Positions 9,239-18,672 of a stretch of DNA of 64,000 nucleotides are shown here, piece after piece (the first letter of the stretch is position 1; the number at the start of each line of letters is the position of its first letter). This DNA is from an uncultured Blautia sp. (lineage in GTDB: Bacteria; Bacillota; Clostridia; Lachnospirales; Lachnospiraceae). The notes beneath the pieces are model-generated. The model did no database searches. It was not told the origin of the DNA and worked only from the letters and a program-made list of their open reading frames with translations. Location: assembly GCA_937893675.1 (NCBI GenBank), contig CALBGI010000056.1:53464-117463 (forward strand), read 5' to 3'. A program made the position numbers and the translations under genes.

Positions 9239-10795
9239 ATGAACAGAGGGACAAGATTTTTCGGGAAAATCCCGGGGGAAACGGAGAAGAAGCACATGAA
9301 AAAGGACGGCTTTTTGTACAGAGATGGCGCCGGGAGAAAGACCGGGTTTTCCATAAGAAACAAGATTTTGCTTCTTGCGGCTGCAGCGGCGCTGCCGTTT
9401 CTCGTACTGCTGGTATATCTGCTGGTTTCCATGGGCAACTACAGCAAAGCCTATGACAAAATCGTGAGTAATCTGACCATAGCCAATAATTATAATCTGA
9501 GCTTTAAGGAAGAAATGGATGAGAGCCTTTACAAGCTTGTAGTGGGCTATGTGGAATTTGAAAATATTTCCAAGGAAGAAACCCTGAAGGATCCGTACGC
9601 GCTGATCGAAGACCTCAGGAGTACGTTTACAGACCTGATGGATATTACCACGGGAGAAGAAAGCCGTATGTGGCTGGAAAGTCTTCTGCGGAACATCAGC
9701 ACTCTGGAAAAAAGAGTGGATGATATCGTGGAAAGTGTGGCCGCAGGAGGACAGTATGATGAAAATATCGAGGAGCTGGATAATAACATATACATTCTGA
9801 CGGAGCTGATACAGGATGACATCCAGTATTATATCTATTACCAGACGCGGAGTATGGAACAGATCAACAACAACTTGAATGCGCAGATTAACAAGTTTAT
9901 CATTGTATGCAGTGTGATTATCGGCGCAGTAGTGCTGGTGGTTGTGGTGCAGACGCTTTTGATCGTATCCGGTATTTTAAGGCCTGTCCGGGAGCTTTAT
10001 GTGGCAACGGAAAAAGTATCCAGGGGAGACTTTCAGGCGAGAGCCTCGATTCGCTCCAACGATGAGATCGCAGCGCTGGCCGGCGCCTTCAACAATATGG
10101 CCGGAAATATGCAGGCGCTTGTGGATAAGGTCAAGGAAGACGAGCGAAAAATGCGAAAAGCCGATCTTCGCCTTCTGCAGGAGCAGATCAATCCTCATTT
10201 TCTTTACAATACGCTGGATACCATCGTGTGGCTGATCGAAGCGGAGGAAACAGACAAAGCAGTAAATATGGTTGTAACGCTGTCTGATTTTTTCCGCCTG
10301 GTACTCAGCAAGGGGCGGGAATTTATTACCATACGGGAGGAAGAACAGCATATCAGCAGCTATCTGGAGATTCAGGAGGTGCGCTATCATGACATCATGG
10401 AATATGAGGTACAGATAGACAAAAGCCTTTATGAATTTGAGATCCCCAAGCTGACGCTGCAGCCTCTGGTGGAGAACGCGCTTTACCATGGAATCAAATA
10501 TAAACGGGCAAAGGGATATATCCATGTGCACGGCGAGCGGGACGGAGCGGTTATCCGTCTTACCGTGCAGGACAACGGAGTCGGCATGGATGAGGAGGAG
10601 CTTGTGGAGCTCCGGAAAGAAATATCCCGCCCCTGCCAGGAAACGGAAAAGGGATTTGGCCTCGCCAATGTCAACGAGCGCATTCGCATGTACTTCGGCA
10701 CAGAGTACGGAATGAAAATTTCTTCACAAAAGGGAAAGGGAACGATTGTGGAGGTGACGATCCCTGCTGTTTTGGCGCAGGAAAAAGAAATATAA
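9239..10795 (+). CDS. Sensor histidine kinase, YesM type
   Basis: A 518-residue membrane kinase. It has membrane segments near residues 43-65 and 218-243, between them a helical extracytoplasmic region that looks like a four-helix bundle, then a HAMP domain, the His_kinase (PF06580) box with HFLYNTLD (H320), and an ATPase domain with DNGVGMDEEEL and GFGLANVNERI. The ATG at 9239 follows GGGAAGG by 7 bases; an in-frame ATG at 9296 is the alternative start. It forms an operon with the sugar-binding lipoprotein and the AraC-type response regulator, which it presumably phosphorylates. Confidence 0.92.
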   Translation: MNRGTRFFGKIPGETEKKHMKKDGFLYRDGAGRKTGFSIRNKILLLAAAAALPFLVLLVYLLVSMGNYSKAYDKIVSNLTIANNYNLSFKEEMDESLYKLVVGYVEFENISKEETLKDPYALIEDLRSTFTDLMDITTGEESRMWLESLLRNISTLEKRVDDIVESVAAGGQYDENIEELDNNIYILTELIQDDIQYYIYYQTRSMEQINNNLNAQINKFIIVCSVIIGAVVLVVVVQTLLIVSGILRPVRELYVATEKVSRGDFQARASIRSNDEIAALAGAFNNMAGNMQALVDKVKEDERKMRKADLRLLQEQINPHFLYNTLDTIVWLIEAEETDKAVNMVVTLSDFFRLVLSKGREFITIREEEQHISSYLEIQEVRYHDIMEYEVQIDKSLYEFEIPKLTLQPLVENALYHGIKYKRAKGYIHVHGERDGAVIRLTVQDNGVGMDEEELVELRKEISRPCQETEKGFGLANVNERIRMYFGTEYGMKISSQKGKGTIVEVTIPAVLAQEKEI

Positions 10796-10814
10796 AGGCA
10801 AAGGAGACAGAGAA

Positions 10815-11861
10815 ATGGGCAGACGGATGAGGAAGCCTGGAAAAAGAGGGAAGGTTCTTCTGATGCTTGCCGGAGCGGCAGGGCTTCTGGGGGGCTGCCA
10901 GGCAGCGTTTACGCCGCAGGAGTCACAGGCGGTGGCAGAAGATATGGTTCCCCCGGACGATGACAGTCTTGTGGTGGTGGGGGTATCCCAGCTGGGAAGC
11001 GAGTCTGTGTGGCGGACAGCCCATACCGCTTCCATCCAGCGGGCGTTTACCAAGGAAAACGGATATTTTCTGATTTTTGAAAATGCAAGACAAAAGCAGG
11101 AAAATCAGATAAAAGCCATACGGAGCTTTATATCGCAGCAGGTAGATTACATCGTGTTTTCGCCCATCATGGAGGAGGGCTGGGACACCGTGCTGCAGGA
11201 GGCAAAGGAAGCGGGCATTCCGGTAATTCTCATGGACAGAGACGTAAAGGTGGAGGATGAAACCCTTTACACGACCCGCGTGGGATCTGATTTTGAGGAG
11301 GAGGGAAGACGGGCCGGACAATGGCTGGAGGAATATTTGAAGGAGCAGGATCGCCAGGAGGAGGATATTCACATTGTGGTCCTTCAGGGGACGGAGGGCG
11401 GAACCTCAACCCTGGGAAGAACGGAAGGGTTTGACAGTGTGGCAGAAAAGCACGAAAACTGGAAAATTCTCGAGCAGCTGGACGGTCAGTTTACCACAGC
11501 CAAGGGCAAAGAGGTCATGGAAGGAATGCTGCTCCGGCATCCGGATATTGATGTGGTGGTTTCCCAGAATGACGATATGACGCTGGGAGCCCTGGAGGCT
11601 CTGGAAAATGCGGGAAAAACCACAGGTGTGGACGGGGACGTGATCGTGATTTCCTTTGACGCGGTACACAAGGCGCTGGAGCAGGTGGCTGCGGGCGTGA
11701 TCAATGTGGACATTGAGTGCAATCCCGAGCAGGGGGCGTATATAGAAGAGGTCATACAGAAAATGGAGGCAGAAGAACCGGTAGAACGGGCTTACTATGT
11801 GTCTGAGGAGATTTTTACACAGGAAAATGTGGGCGATTTTCTTGACAACAGAACATATTGA
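10815..11861 (+). CDS. Sugar-binding lipoprotein, sensory (YtfQ-like)
   Basis: A 348-residue periplasmic-binding-protein lipoprotein with the lipobox LLGGC near residue 28. It resembles the importer's binding protein at 14995: both contain F.TKENGY or F.TEENGY, D.I.FSP or D.LLLS, GWD.VL, and GIPVIL.DR segments in the same order. It lies between kinase and response regulator genes and has no permease beside it. That points to a ligand co-receptor that presents bound sugar to the kinase rather than a transport component; this role is inference from gene order. Confidence 0.85.
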   Translation: MGRRMRKPGKRGKVLLMLAGAAGLLGGCQAAFTPQESQAVAEDMVPPDDDSLVVVGVSQLGSESVWRTAHTASIQRAFTKENGYFLIFENARQKQENQIKAIRSFISQQVDYIVFSPIMEEGWDTVLQEAKEAGIPVILMDRDVKVEDETLYTTRVGSDFEEEGRRAGQWLEEYLKEQDRQEEDIHIVVLQGTEGGTSTLGRTEGFDSVAEKHENWKILEQLDGQFTTAKGKEVMEGMLLRHPDIDVVVSQNDDMTLGALEALENAGKTTGVDGDVIVISFDAVHKALEQVAAGVINVDIECNPEQGAYIEEVIQKMEAEEPVERAYYVSEEIFTQENVGDFLDNRTY

Positions 11862-11874
11862 CAGGAGAAAAAAG

Positions 11875-13485
11875 ATGTTAAAAGTATTTTTAGTGGAAGA
11901 TGAAAGCGTGATTCGGGAGGGGCTCCGGAACAAAATTCCCTGGGAGCAGTACGGATTCACTTTGGTGGGAGATGCGGCGGACGGAGAAATGGCGCTGCCT
12001 CTGATCCGGAAAACCAGACCGGATGTGCTGATCACAGATATCAAGATGCCCTTTATGGACGGCCTCTCCCTGAGCAAGATCGTACACGGGGAATTTCCCA
12101 AAACCAGAATCATCATTATCAGCGGTCACGACGATTTCGATTATGCGCGCAAGGCGATCGAGGTAGGCGTGGAGCAGTACCTGTTAAAGCCCATTACCCG
12201 TATGACGCTGCGCAAGGTACTCCTGGAGCTGAAGGAAAAGATTGAGCAGGATATGGAGCAGGAGGACTATCAGACGCAGTTTCAAAATGAAATGTATGAA
12301 TATGAGCAGCTTTCGCGAAGACGGTTTTTTGAGAAGATTTTTGAGGGAAAGCTCTCTGTCACGGAGATTTATGAGGAGGCGGCAAAGCGGTCTATTGAGC
12401 TTAACAGCCCCTGCTATAATCTGCTCCTCATTCATCTTTCCGAGAAGGAAGGCGTGTGGAGCGAGGCCGGCGCGGAGCGTTTTATGGGCAGACAGGAAGA
12501 GGTTCTGCATTATTTTCTCCGCCATCCCCAGTACATCCTTTTTCGCTGGAACGTAAATTGCCACGGGGTTCTGATAAAATCGGATGCAGAGCAGATGAGT
12601 GCGCTGACGGAGAAGGCTCTTTTGCACATCCGCAGCATCTGCCAGCCGGAGCAGGAGAGGATAGAATGGTATGCGGCTGCCGGGGATCCGGTAGAACGGC
12701 TGTCCATGCTGCCCCAGTGCTACCGGAGCGCCAACCACTGTTTTGCTGCCCGTTTCCTCACTCCGGGCACACACATCCTCACCGGGGAGACCCTTGCAGG
12801 GCAGACCGGAGAAGGGGAGCAGCAGAAGCTGGAAAATGTGGATTCCTCCAAAATGGATCCGGAGATCATCCGGGATTTTCTGTCAAAGGGCAGTCCCAAT
12901 GAGATCCAGGAGTTCGTGGAGACCTATCTGCAGGGGATCCGGGAGCCGCTGAAATCCCGCATGTTCCGGGATTATGTGGTGCTCAATATCCGGTTTACCG
13001 TCACAGCCTACGTCCAGAGTCTGGGCGCCTCCCGGGAAGCATATGAGGAACGGCTTGGAAAACGGGATATGAATATGAAGCCGGAGGAAGTGGCGGATTA
13101 TTTTGCGGATGCTCTTGAGGCGGGAATTTCCCTTCGGGATAAGGAAAGCAGCTACCAGAGCGGAAAAACACTTCGGAAGGTTTTGGAGTACATTGATGAA
13201 AACTATTCCAATGAGGACCTGTCGCTGAATCATGTGGCGGAGCAGGTCAAAGTGAGCGCCAATTATTTAAGCGCGATCTTCAGTCAGAGTATGCAGAAAA
13301 CGTTTATTGAATATGTCACCGGAAAACGGATAGAAAAGGCCAAAAAGCTTTTGCGCACAACGGACAGATCCTCCGGTGAGATCGCGGCTGAAGTAGGGTA
13401 TAAGGACCCGCATTATTTCAGCTTCGTGTTTAAAAAAACACAGGGCGTAAGCCCGAGAGAGTACCGGGGCGGAAAAAAAGGCTAG
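11875..13485 (+). CDS. Response regulator with AraC-type DNA-binding domain (YesN type)
   Basis: A 536-residue protein. Its receiver domain has acidic pocket VEDE, phospho-acceptor D55 in LITDIKMPFMDG, and K105 in LLKPIT. A long middle region follows, then two AraC helix-turn-helix motifs at the C-terminus (from LSLNHVAEQVKVSANYLS to VGYKDPHYFSFVFKK). The start is the ATG at 11875 after GGAG; an upstream in-frame ATG at 11797 lies inside the lipoprotein gene and is unlikely. The likely targets are the nearby ytf-type importer and glycosidase. Its TAG stop shares the palindrome CTAG with the stop of the convergent repressor gene. Confidence 0.92.
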   Translation: MLKVFLVEDESVIREGLRNKIPWEQYGFTLVGDAADGEMALPLIRKTRPDVLITDIKMPFMDGLSLSKIVHGEFPKTRIIIISGHDDFDYARKAIEVGVEQYLLKPITRMTLRKVLLELKEKIEQDMEQEDYQTQFQNEMYEYEQLSRRRFFEKIFEGKLSVTEIYEEAAKRSIELNSPCYNLLLIHLSEKEGVWSEAGAERFMGRQEEVLHYFLRHPQYILFRWNVNCHGVLIKSDAEQMSALTEKALLHIRSICQPEQERIEWYAAAGDPVERLSMLPQCYRSANHCFAARFLTPGTHILTGETLAGQTGEGEQQKLENVDSSKMDPEIIRDFLSKGSPNEIQEFVETYLQGIREPLKSRMFRDYVVLNIRFTVTAYVQSLGASREAYEERLGKRDMNMKPEEVADYFADALEAGISLRDKESSYQSGKTLRKVLEYIDENYSNEDLSLNHVAEQVKVSANYLSAIFSQSMQKTFIEYVTGKRIEKAKKLLRTTDRSSGEIAAEVGYKDPHYFSFVFKKTQGVSPREYRGGKKG

Positions 13486-14570
13486 GATGGACGGAATTGG
13501 CTCCGGGTGCTCTGTCTGATCAGAATTTCCCAGGGGACTTCCTGCGACTGCGCGGGAAGTCCCTTTAATCGTTTCAGCATAAGCTCGGCAGCGCGCAGGC
13601 CCATTTCATGGGGCTCGTGGGTGAGCGTGGTAAAGGGCAGGCGCTCACGGCTGCTGAGATACGTGTTGTCAAAGGCTGCCACGGCGATTTCCTCCGGAAG
13701 ACGTTTTCCGCGGCGGGTTAAGGTGCCGATGAGATGGTAGGCGAGAAAGTCGTTGTAGCAGACGACGGCAGTACAGTCTTTAAGGACCTCCCGGGCAAAA
13801 ATATCGAGAAATCCGGTATCCTGGTTTTTGAGACGGGAAAGCTCCGAAGCGCCGTACCAGCCGATTCGCTCATCGGGGAGCGGAAGAGAAAGCTCCGTCA
13901 TCGCTTCTGAAAATCCGGAAAACCGCTCTATGCCCTGTATATCATCCCGCTTGAAGATGCCGGCGATCGCCCGATGCCCCTGAGCAGCCAGATGCCGCAC
14001 CAGCATTGCGCTTCCGCCGGCATTGTCGTCCTTGACACAGGGGATATCCGAAAGTCCGGGACAGGGGGAAAAGAGGAATACGAGGGCAGTGCCCTTTTTG
14101 ACAAGCGCTCGATAAAGCTCTGCATTAGGACTGGGGAGAGCGCTTTTGCAGGATTCTGCCAGGAGTCCTCTGGGCGGGTGGGAGAGGAGCTGTGTGAGAA
14201 TCTCCCGCTCTGCAAAAACACGATTGTCTGTGAAGGAAACATGGGAGGAAAAGCCATGTTCGGAAAGGCGCTTTTGGATATCGTGGAGAGCCTGCGGATA
14301 GAGGTAATCCTGGTCGCTGGTAACGAGGATTTCCACCAGATTGTCCGACGGGGCGGCAAAGCGGCCGGTGAGATAGGTTCCGCTGCCCTGTCTGCTGGTT
14401 ACGATCCCCTGGTCAGCCAGAAGAGAAAGCGCCTGGCGGACGGTCTGGCGGCTGACCCGGTATCGTCTGCAGAGTTCGGCTTCTGTGGGGAGTTTTGTCA
14501 CACCGTTTTTCAGGTTTGCTTCGGCTAACGCAGTAAGCTTCTGGGCCAGCCATTTGTACTTGATCGCCAT
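13482..14570 (-). CDS. GntR/LacI-type transcriptional repressor (AraR architecture)
   Basis: A 362-residue protein with an N-terminal GntR winged helix (residues about 1-70, KLPTEAELCRRYRVSRQTVR, then GSGTYLTG) fused to a LacI/periplasmic-binding-type effector domain. This is the architecture of Bacillus AraR. It presumably binds DNA near the importer operon and is released by a sugar. It is divergent from that operon across a 424-base gap and overlaps the convergent response regulator gene by four bases. Confidence 0.9.
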   Translation of the reverse strand: MAIKYKWLAQKLTALAEANLKNGVTKLPTEAELCRRYRVSRQTVRQALSLLADQGIVTSRQGSGTYLTGRFAAPSDNLVEILVTSDQDYLYPQALHDIQKRLSEHGFSSHVSFTDNRVFAEREILTQLLSHPPRGLLAESCKSALPSPNAELYRALVKKGTALVFLFSPCPGLSDIPCVKDDNAGGSAMLVRHLAAQGHRAIAGIFKRDDIQGIERFSGFSEAMTELSLPLPDERIGWYGASELSRLKNQDTGFLDIFAREVLKDCTAVVCYNDFLAYHLIGTLTRRGKRLPEEIAVAAFDNTYLSSRERLPFTTLTHEPHEMGLRAAELMLKRLKGLPAQSQEVPWEILIRQSTRSQFRPS

Positions 14571-14994
14571 AGGATTGTCCTCCGGAAAATATTTAGGATA
14601 AAATATAAAAAATTGATATGGATTTTTTTAGATTTCGTTTGTCTCACAAAAAAGTACCTTAAAAAAATCAAAAAACAGGATGAAAAAATTGAACCTTCTG
14701 ACGGAAAAAGGAAAGGTTGCACAATAGCAGGGCAATGCAGGAAAATAGGGATTTTTGCGGAAAAAAGGCGTGGTTTCTTAAGAATTTCTACGTTTTCCTG
14801 AAAAAATCCCACTGGTCATAAAAGTTGTATTTAAATATGATTTTATCATGTAAAATTTGTATTGTAAAGAACTGACAAACCGCAGAAATACAGGGAGTTT
14901 CGCGTTGACCTAAAAAGGGAGCACTGCTATGATGAAATCACAGGGAACACAAATCCCACAACGAAACAAATTTTTAGAAAAGGGAGGAAACAAA
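14571..14994. promoter_or_regulatory. Long regulatory gap between repressor and importer operon
   Basis: This very AT-rich, 424-base stretch has no convincing gene. TTGTATT occurs at 14825-14831 and again near 14858-14864, the second within AAAATTTGTATTGTAAAG. These resemble half-sites of AraR operators (ATTTGTAC-type). ATGATTTTATCAT is a small palindrome nearby. They are candidates for operators of the adjacent GntR/LacI repressor; no consensus -35 was found. GGGAGG precedes the ATG at 14995. Confidence 0.35.
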
Positions 14995-15966
14995 ATGAAG
15001 AAAAAGGTTGTATCCGTATTAATTGCATCTGCAATGGCAGCAGGAGTGATGGGAAGCGCAGCAGTTGTATCGGCAGAGGAAGGCGATCTGATCAAGGTTG
15101 GTATCATCAACAACGACCCAAATGAGTCCGGATACCGCACCGCAAACGACAAAGACATGAAAGAGATGTTTACAGAGGAAAACGGCTATGATGCTTCTTT
15201 CGCATACAGCTTAAAGAATGATGAGCAGATCACAGCTGCTCAGAAATTCATTCAGGACGGCGTAGACTATCTTCTTCTTTCTGCGGCAGACACCGCCGGC
15301 TGGGATTCCGTACTGGCAGATGCAGAGATGGAAGGAATTCCGGTAATTCTTTTTGACCGTACCATTGACGCAGACGAGAGCCTTTACGCAGCATCAATTG
15401 TTTCCGATATGGCAAAAGAAGGCGAGACTGCAGTGACCTGGCTGGCTGACCAGGGTCTTGAGGAGTACAACATCATCCACATTCAGGGCGTTATGGGATC
15501 CGCAGCACAGAAAGGCCGGACAGGTGCTCTGGATGAAAAAGTAGCGGCAGAGGATTCCTGGAATATCGTTACACAGCAGACCGCAGAGTGGAACGCTGAA
15601 AAAGCACAGCAGATCGTCCAGTCTGTAATCGACGCAGGCACAGAGTTCAACGTGATCTATGCAGAGAATGACGACATGGCAAAAGGCGCTGTGGCAGCCC
15701 TTGACAAAGCAAACATTTCCCACGGGGTAGACGGCGACGTTATCGTTATGGGCTTTGACTGCAACAAATGGGCGCTGGAAGAGGTTCTTGCAGGCAACTG
15801 GAACTACGACGGACAGTGCAACCCGTTCCAGGCTTCCTACATTGACGAGGTCATCAAGACTCTGGAAGCAGGAGAGGAAGTAGAAGAGAAGGTTATCATC
15901 CTGGATGAAAAAGGATTTGATGCGGCAACGATCACCCAGGAAGACGTAGACAATTACGGAATCTGA
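14995..15966 (+). CDS. ytfQ: Furanose ABC transporter substrate-binding protein (YtfQ-like)
   Basis: A 323-residue sugar-binding protein with an N-terminal signal peptide cleaved after VVSA, without a lipobox. The ATG at 14995 follows GGGAGG; an ATG 22 codons upstream (14929) lacks a good site and precedes the signal peptide. It is first in a four-gene set whose order (binding protein, ATPase, two different permeases) is that of E. coli ytfQ-ytfR-ytfT-yjfF, the galactofuranose importer. Bifidobacterial fructose importers share this layout, so the exact sugar is uncertain. Confidence 0.87.
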   Translation: MKKKVVSVLIASAMAAGVMGSAAVVSAEEGDLIKVGIINNDPNESGYRTANDKDMKEMFTEENGYDASFAYSLKNDEQITAAQKFIQDGVDYLLLSAADTAGWDSVLADAEMEGIPVILFDRTIDADESLYAASIVSDMAKEGETAVTWLADQGLEEYNIIHIQGVMGSAAQKGRTGALDEKVAAEDSWNIVTQQTAEWNAEKAQQIVQSVIDAGTEFNVIYAENDDMAKGAVAALDKANISHGVDGDVIVMGFDCNKWALEEVLAGNWNYDGQCNPFQASYIDEVIKTLEAGEEVEEKVIILDEKGFDAATITQEDVDNYGI

Positions 15967-16068
15967 CAATTACAGGGAGGCGCAGCGCGGCGTAAGAAAA
16001 GTTTGTACGCAGGCGCCGCGCCTGTTTTGAAATAAGAAATAAAAGGAAAAGAAAAGGAGAATGCACTG

Positions 16069-17583
16069 GTGAAAGAAAACGCAGTATTGGAAATGCGAAA
16101 CATATCCAAAAGCTTTCCCGGAGTGCGCGCGTTGCAGAATGTGGATTTTACTCTGTGCGAGGGCGAGATCCACGCTCTGATGGGGGAGAATGGAGCCGGA
16201 AAATCAACGCTTATCAAGGTACTGACCGGCGTCTACGAAAAGGATGCGGGCGATATTTTTCTCAAGGGAACAGACAAGGCGGCAGTTATCCGTTCCCCGC
16301 AGGACGCGCAGCGGCTTGGCATCAGTACCGTATATCAGGAGATTACCCTCTGTCCCAATCTCTCGGTTGCGGAAAACATGTATATCGGCAGGGGAAAAGG
16401 TGTTGGACAGAACTGGAAAAAGATGAATGCAGGAGCAGACAGGATCCTCAGATCCCTGGATATTCCCGCAAAGGCAACGCAGCAGCTTTCCACCTGCTCC
16501 ATTGCAATTCAGCAGATGGTTGCCATTGCGCGGGCTGTGGATATGGACTGTAAGGTTCTGATCCTGGACGAGCCCACCTCCTCCCTGGATGAGAGTGAGG
16601 TTGAGAAGCTGTTCGGACTGATGCGGGAGCTGAAAGCCCGCGGCGTAGGTATTATTTTTGTTACCCATTTTTTGGATCAGGTATACGAGGTGTGCGATAA
16701 GATCACAGTTCTCCGGGACGGAAAGCTTGTGGGAGAATATGAGATCAAGGATCTTCCCAGAGTGAAGCTGGTCGCAAAGATGCTCGGCAAGGAGCTGGAT
16801 GATATGTCGGATATCCGGGATGAAAGCCAGGTATATCACAACGAGAGCGACACACCCATATTTGAGGCGGAAGGACTGCAAAGCGACGCAGGTATCCGGC
16901 CCTTTGATTTCTCTGTGAAAAAGGGAGAGGTCAATGGTTTTACCGGGCTTCTTGGTTCCGGACGGAGCGAATGCGTCCGTGCGATTTTCGGGGCAGACCG
17001 CGTGATCGCCGGAACAATGAAGAAAAACGGCAGAAAAATTAAAATCGCAAAGCCGCTTGACGCCATGAAACAGGGAATTGCCTATCTTCCGGAGGACCGC
17101 AAGGTAGATGGAATTGTGGGAGACCTTTCCGTTCGGGATAATCTGATCCTTGCGCTGCAGGTGCTGCGCGGATTTTTCCATCCGATTTCCAAGGCTGAGG
17201 CAAACAAACTCGCGGACGAGTATATAAAGCTTCTGGAGATCAAGACAGCTTCCGCGGATACGCCCATCAAGTCTCTGTCCGGCGGAAACCAGCAGAAGGT
17301 GATTCTGGGCCGCTGGCTTCTGACGCATCCGGAATATCTGATCCTGGATGAGCCGACCCGGGGAATTGACGTGGGAACCAAGATTGAAATACAGAAACTG
17401 GTACTGAAGCTTGCTTCTGAGGGAATGAGCGTAACCTTTATCTCTTCGGAAACAGATGAGATGCTGCGCACCTGCTCCCGCCTGATCGTCATGAGAGACC
17501 GCCGCGTTGTGGGCGAGCTTTCGGAGGCGGATTTGACACAGAACAAGATCATGTCAACCATTGCCGGAGGTGACAAGGAATAA
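16069..17583 (+). CDS. ytfR: Furanose ABC transporter ATP-binding protein (YtfR-like)
   Basis: A 504-residue tandem ATPase. The first domain has GENGAGKST. The second has the degenerate GLLGSGRSE loop and the signature LSGGNQQK, as in CUT2 importers. The start is a GTG at 16069 with AAGGAG about 10 bases upstream. The 102-base gap after the binding protein gene holds a short GC-rich hairpin (GGCGCAGCGCGGCG region), which may adjust expression between the abundant binding protein and the rest. Its TAA stop shares a base with the next ATG. Confidence 0.92.
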   Translation: MKENAVLEMRNISKSFPGVRALQNVDFTLCEGEIHALMGENGAGKSTLIKVLTGVYEKDAGDIFLKGTDKAAVIRSPQDAQRLGISTVYQEITLCPNLSVAENMYIGRGKGVGQNWKKMNAGADRILRSLDIPAKATQQLSTCSIAIQQMVAIARAVDMDCKVLILDEPTSSLDESEVEKLFGLMRELKARGVGIIFVTHFLDQVYEVCDKITVLRDGKLVGEYEIKDLPRVKLVAKMLGKELDDMSDIRDESQVYHNESDTPIFEAEGLQSDAGIRPFDFSVKKGEVNGFTGLLGSGRSECVRAIFGADRVIAGTMKKNGRKIKIAKPLDAMKQGIAYLPEDRKVDGIVGDLSVRDNLILALQVLRGFFHPISKAEANKLADEYIKLLEIKTASADTPIKSLSGGNQQKVILGRWLLTHPEYLILDEPTRGIDVGTKIEIQKLVLKLASEGMSVTFISSETDEMLRTCSRLIVMRDRRVVGELSEADLTQNKIMSTIAGGDKE

Positions 17584-18671
17584 TGGAGAATACAAAGAAA
17601 AAAAGCGTATCCGGATTTTTTTCGGAGCTTATACGAAAACAGATATTTATCCCCATTGTGGCGCTGTTGCTGCTGGCGGTTTTTAATCTGATCATGGATC
17701 CGGGCTTCTTCAAAATTACTTTGGGGTATAACAGCGCCGGAGATCCGGTTCTGTCCGGATATCTGATCACCATTCTGGACTACGGTTCTGAACTTGCGAT
17801 CCTTGCCATTGGCATGACGCTGGTAACGGCGGCTTCCGGCGGACAGGACATCAGTGTGGGCGCGACCATTGCCATTGCGGGCTCCGCGCTTCTGCGGGTG
17901 CTGTGTGGAAGCAACTCCCGACCCGATGAGCTGCAGGCTCCCATTATCGTGGGATTTCTGGTAGCCTGTCTGGCAGGCATGCTCTGCGGCGCCTTCAACG
18001 GAACTCTGGTTGCCTACTTCAAGATCCAGCCCATGGTAGCGACCTTGATCCTCTTTACCGCAGGACGATCCATTGCGGCATGGATCAACAACAATGAGCT
18101 TCCCATTGTAAATGACGAAACGTTTACATACTTTGGCGGCTTTATTCCGGGAATTCCCATTCCGACTCCGTTTTTTATTGCAGCTGTCTGCATTATCGTC
18201 ACGGTGCTTCTTCTGAAATTTACCACCCTTGGACTTTACACACAGGCGGTGGGCATCAATGGAAGCTCCTCCAGACTTAACGGTCTGAATCCGCAGTTTA
18301 TCAAGTTTCTGAGCTTTGTGATCCTGGGAGTCTGCGTGGCGGTAGCGGCGCTCATCAAAGTGAGCCGGCTTTCCTCCATCAACTACTCCGTCATTGCAAA
18401 GGATATCGAGATGGATGCCATTCTGGCAGTTGCTCTGGGCGGAAATGCTTTGAGCGGAGGCAAATTCAACATGGCAGCTTCCATCATGGGGGCCTATGTG
18501 ATCCAGTTCCTTACGACAACCCTGTACAAATTCAACGTACAGTCCGATGCGCTCTCCGCGTACAAGGCAGTCGTTGTCATTGTTCTGGTTGTGCTGAGTG
18601 CGCCGAAGGTTCACGAGAAGCTGGGCGCTCTTGGAAAAAAATTAAGACCGCAGGCAAAGGAGGTTGGCTGA
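17583..18671 (+). CDS. ytfT: Furanose ABC transporter permease (YtfT-like)
   Basis: A 362-residue BPD_transp_2-family permease with about nine membrane helices. An insertion around SNSRPDELQAP separates two early helices, as in YtfT proteins. The region ALGGNALSGGKFNM matches the family's glycine-rich loop. It overlaps the ATPase gene by one base. It probably pairs with the YjfF-like subunit next to it. Confidence 0.9.
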   Translation: MENTKKKSVSGFFSELIRKQIFIPIVALLLLAVFNLIMDPGFFKITLGYNSAGDPVLSGYLITILDYGSELAILAIGMTLVTAASGGQDISVGATIAIAGSALLRVLCGSNSRPDELQAPIIVGFLVACLAGMLCGAFNGTLVAYFKIQPMVATLILFTAGRSIAAWINNNELPIVNDETFTYFGGFIPGIPIPTPFFIAAVCIIVTVLLLKFTTLGLYTQAVGINGSSSRLNGLNPQFIKFLSFVILGVCVAVAALIKVSRLSSINYSVIAKDIEMDAILAVALGGNALSGGKFNMAASIMGAYVIQFLTTTLYKFNVQSDALSAYKAVVVIVLVVLSAPKVHEKLGALGKKLRPQAKEVG

Positions 18672-18672
18672 G

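Noticed and set aside
17082..18614. A 510-codon minus-strand frame in the ytf operon
   Set aside because: Antisense to the ATPase and permease genes; no ribosome binding site or domain.
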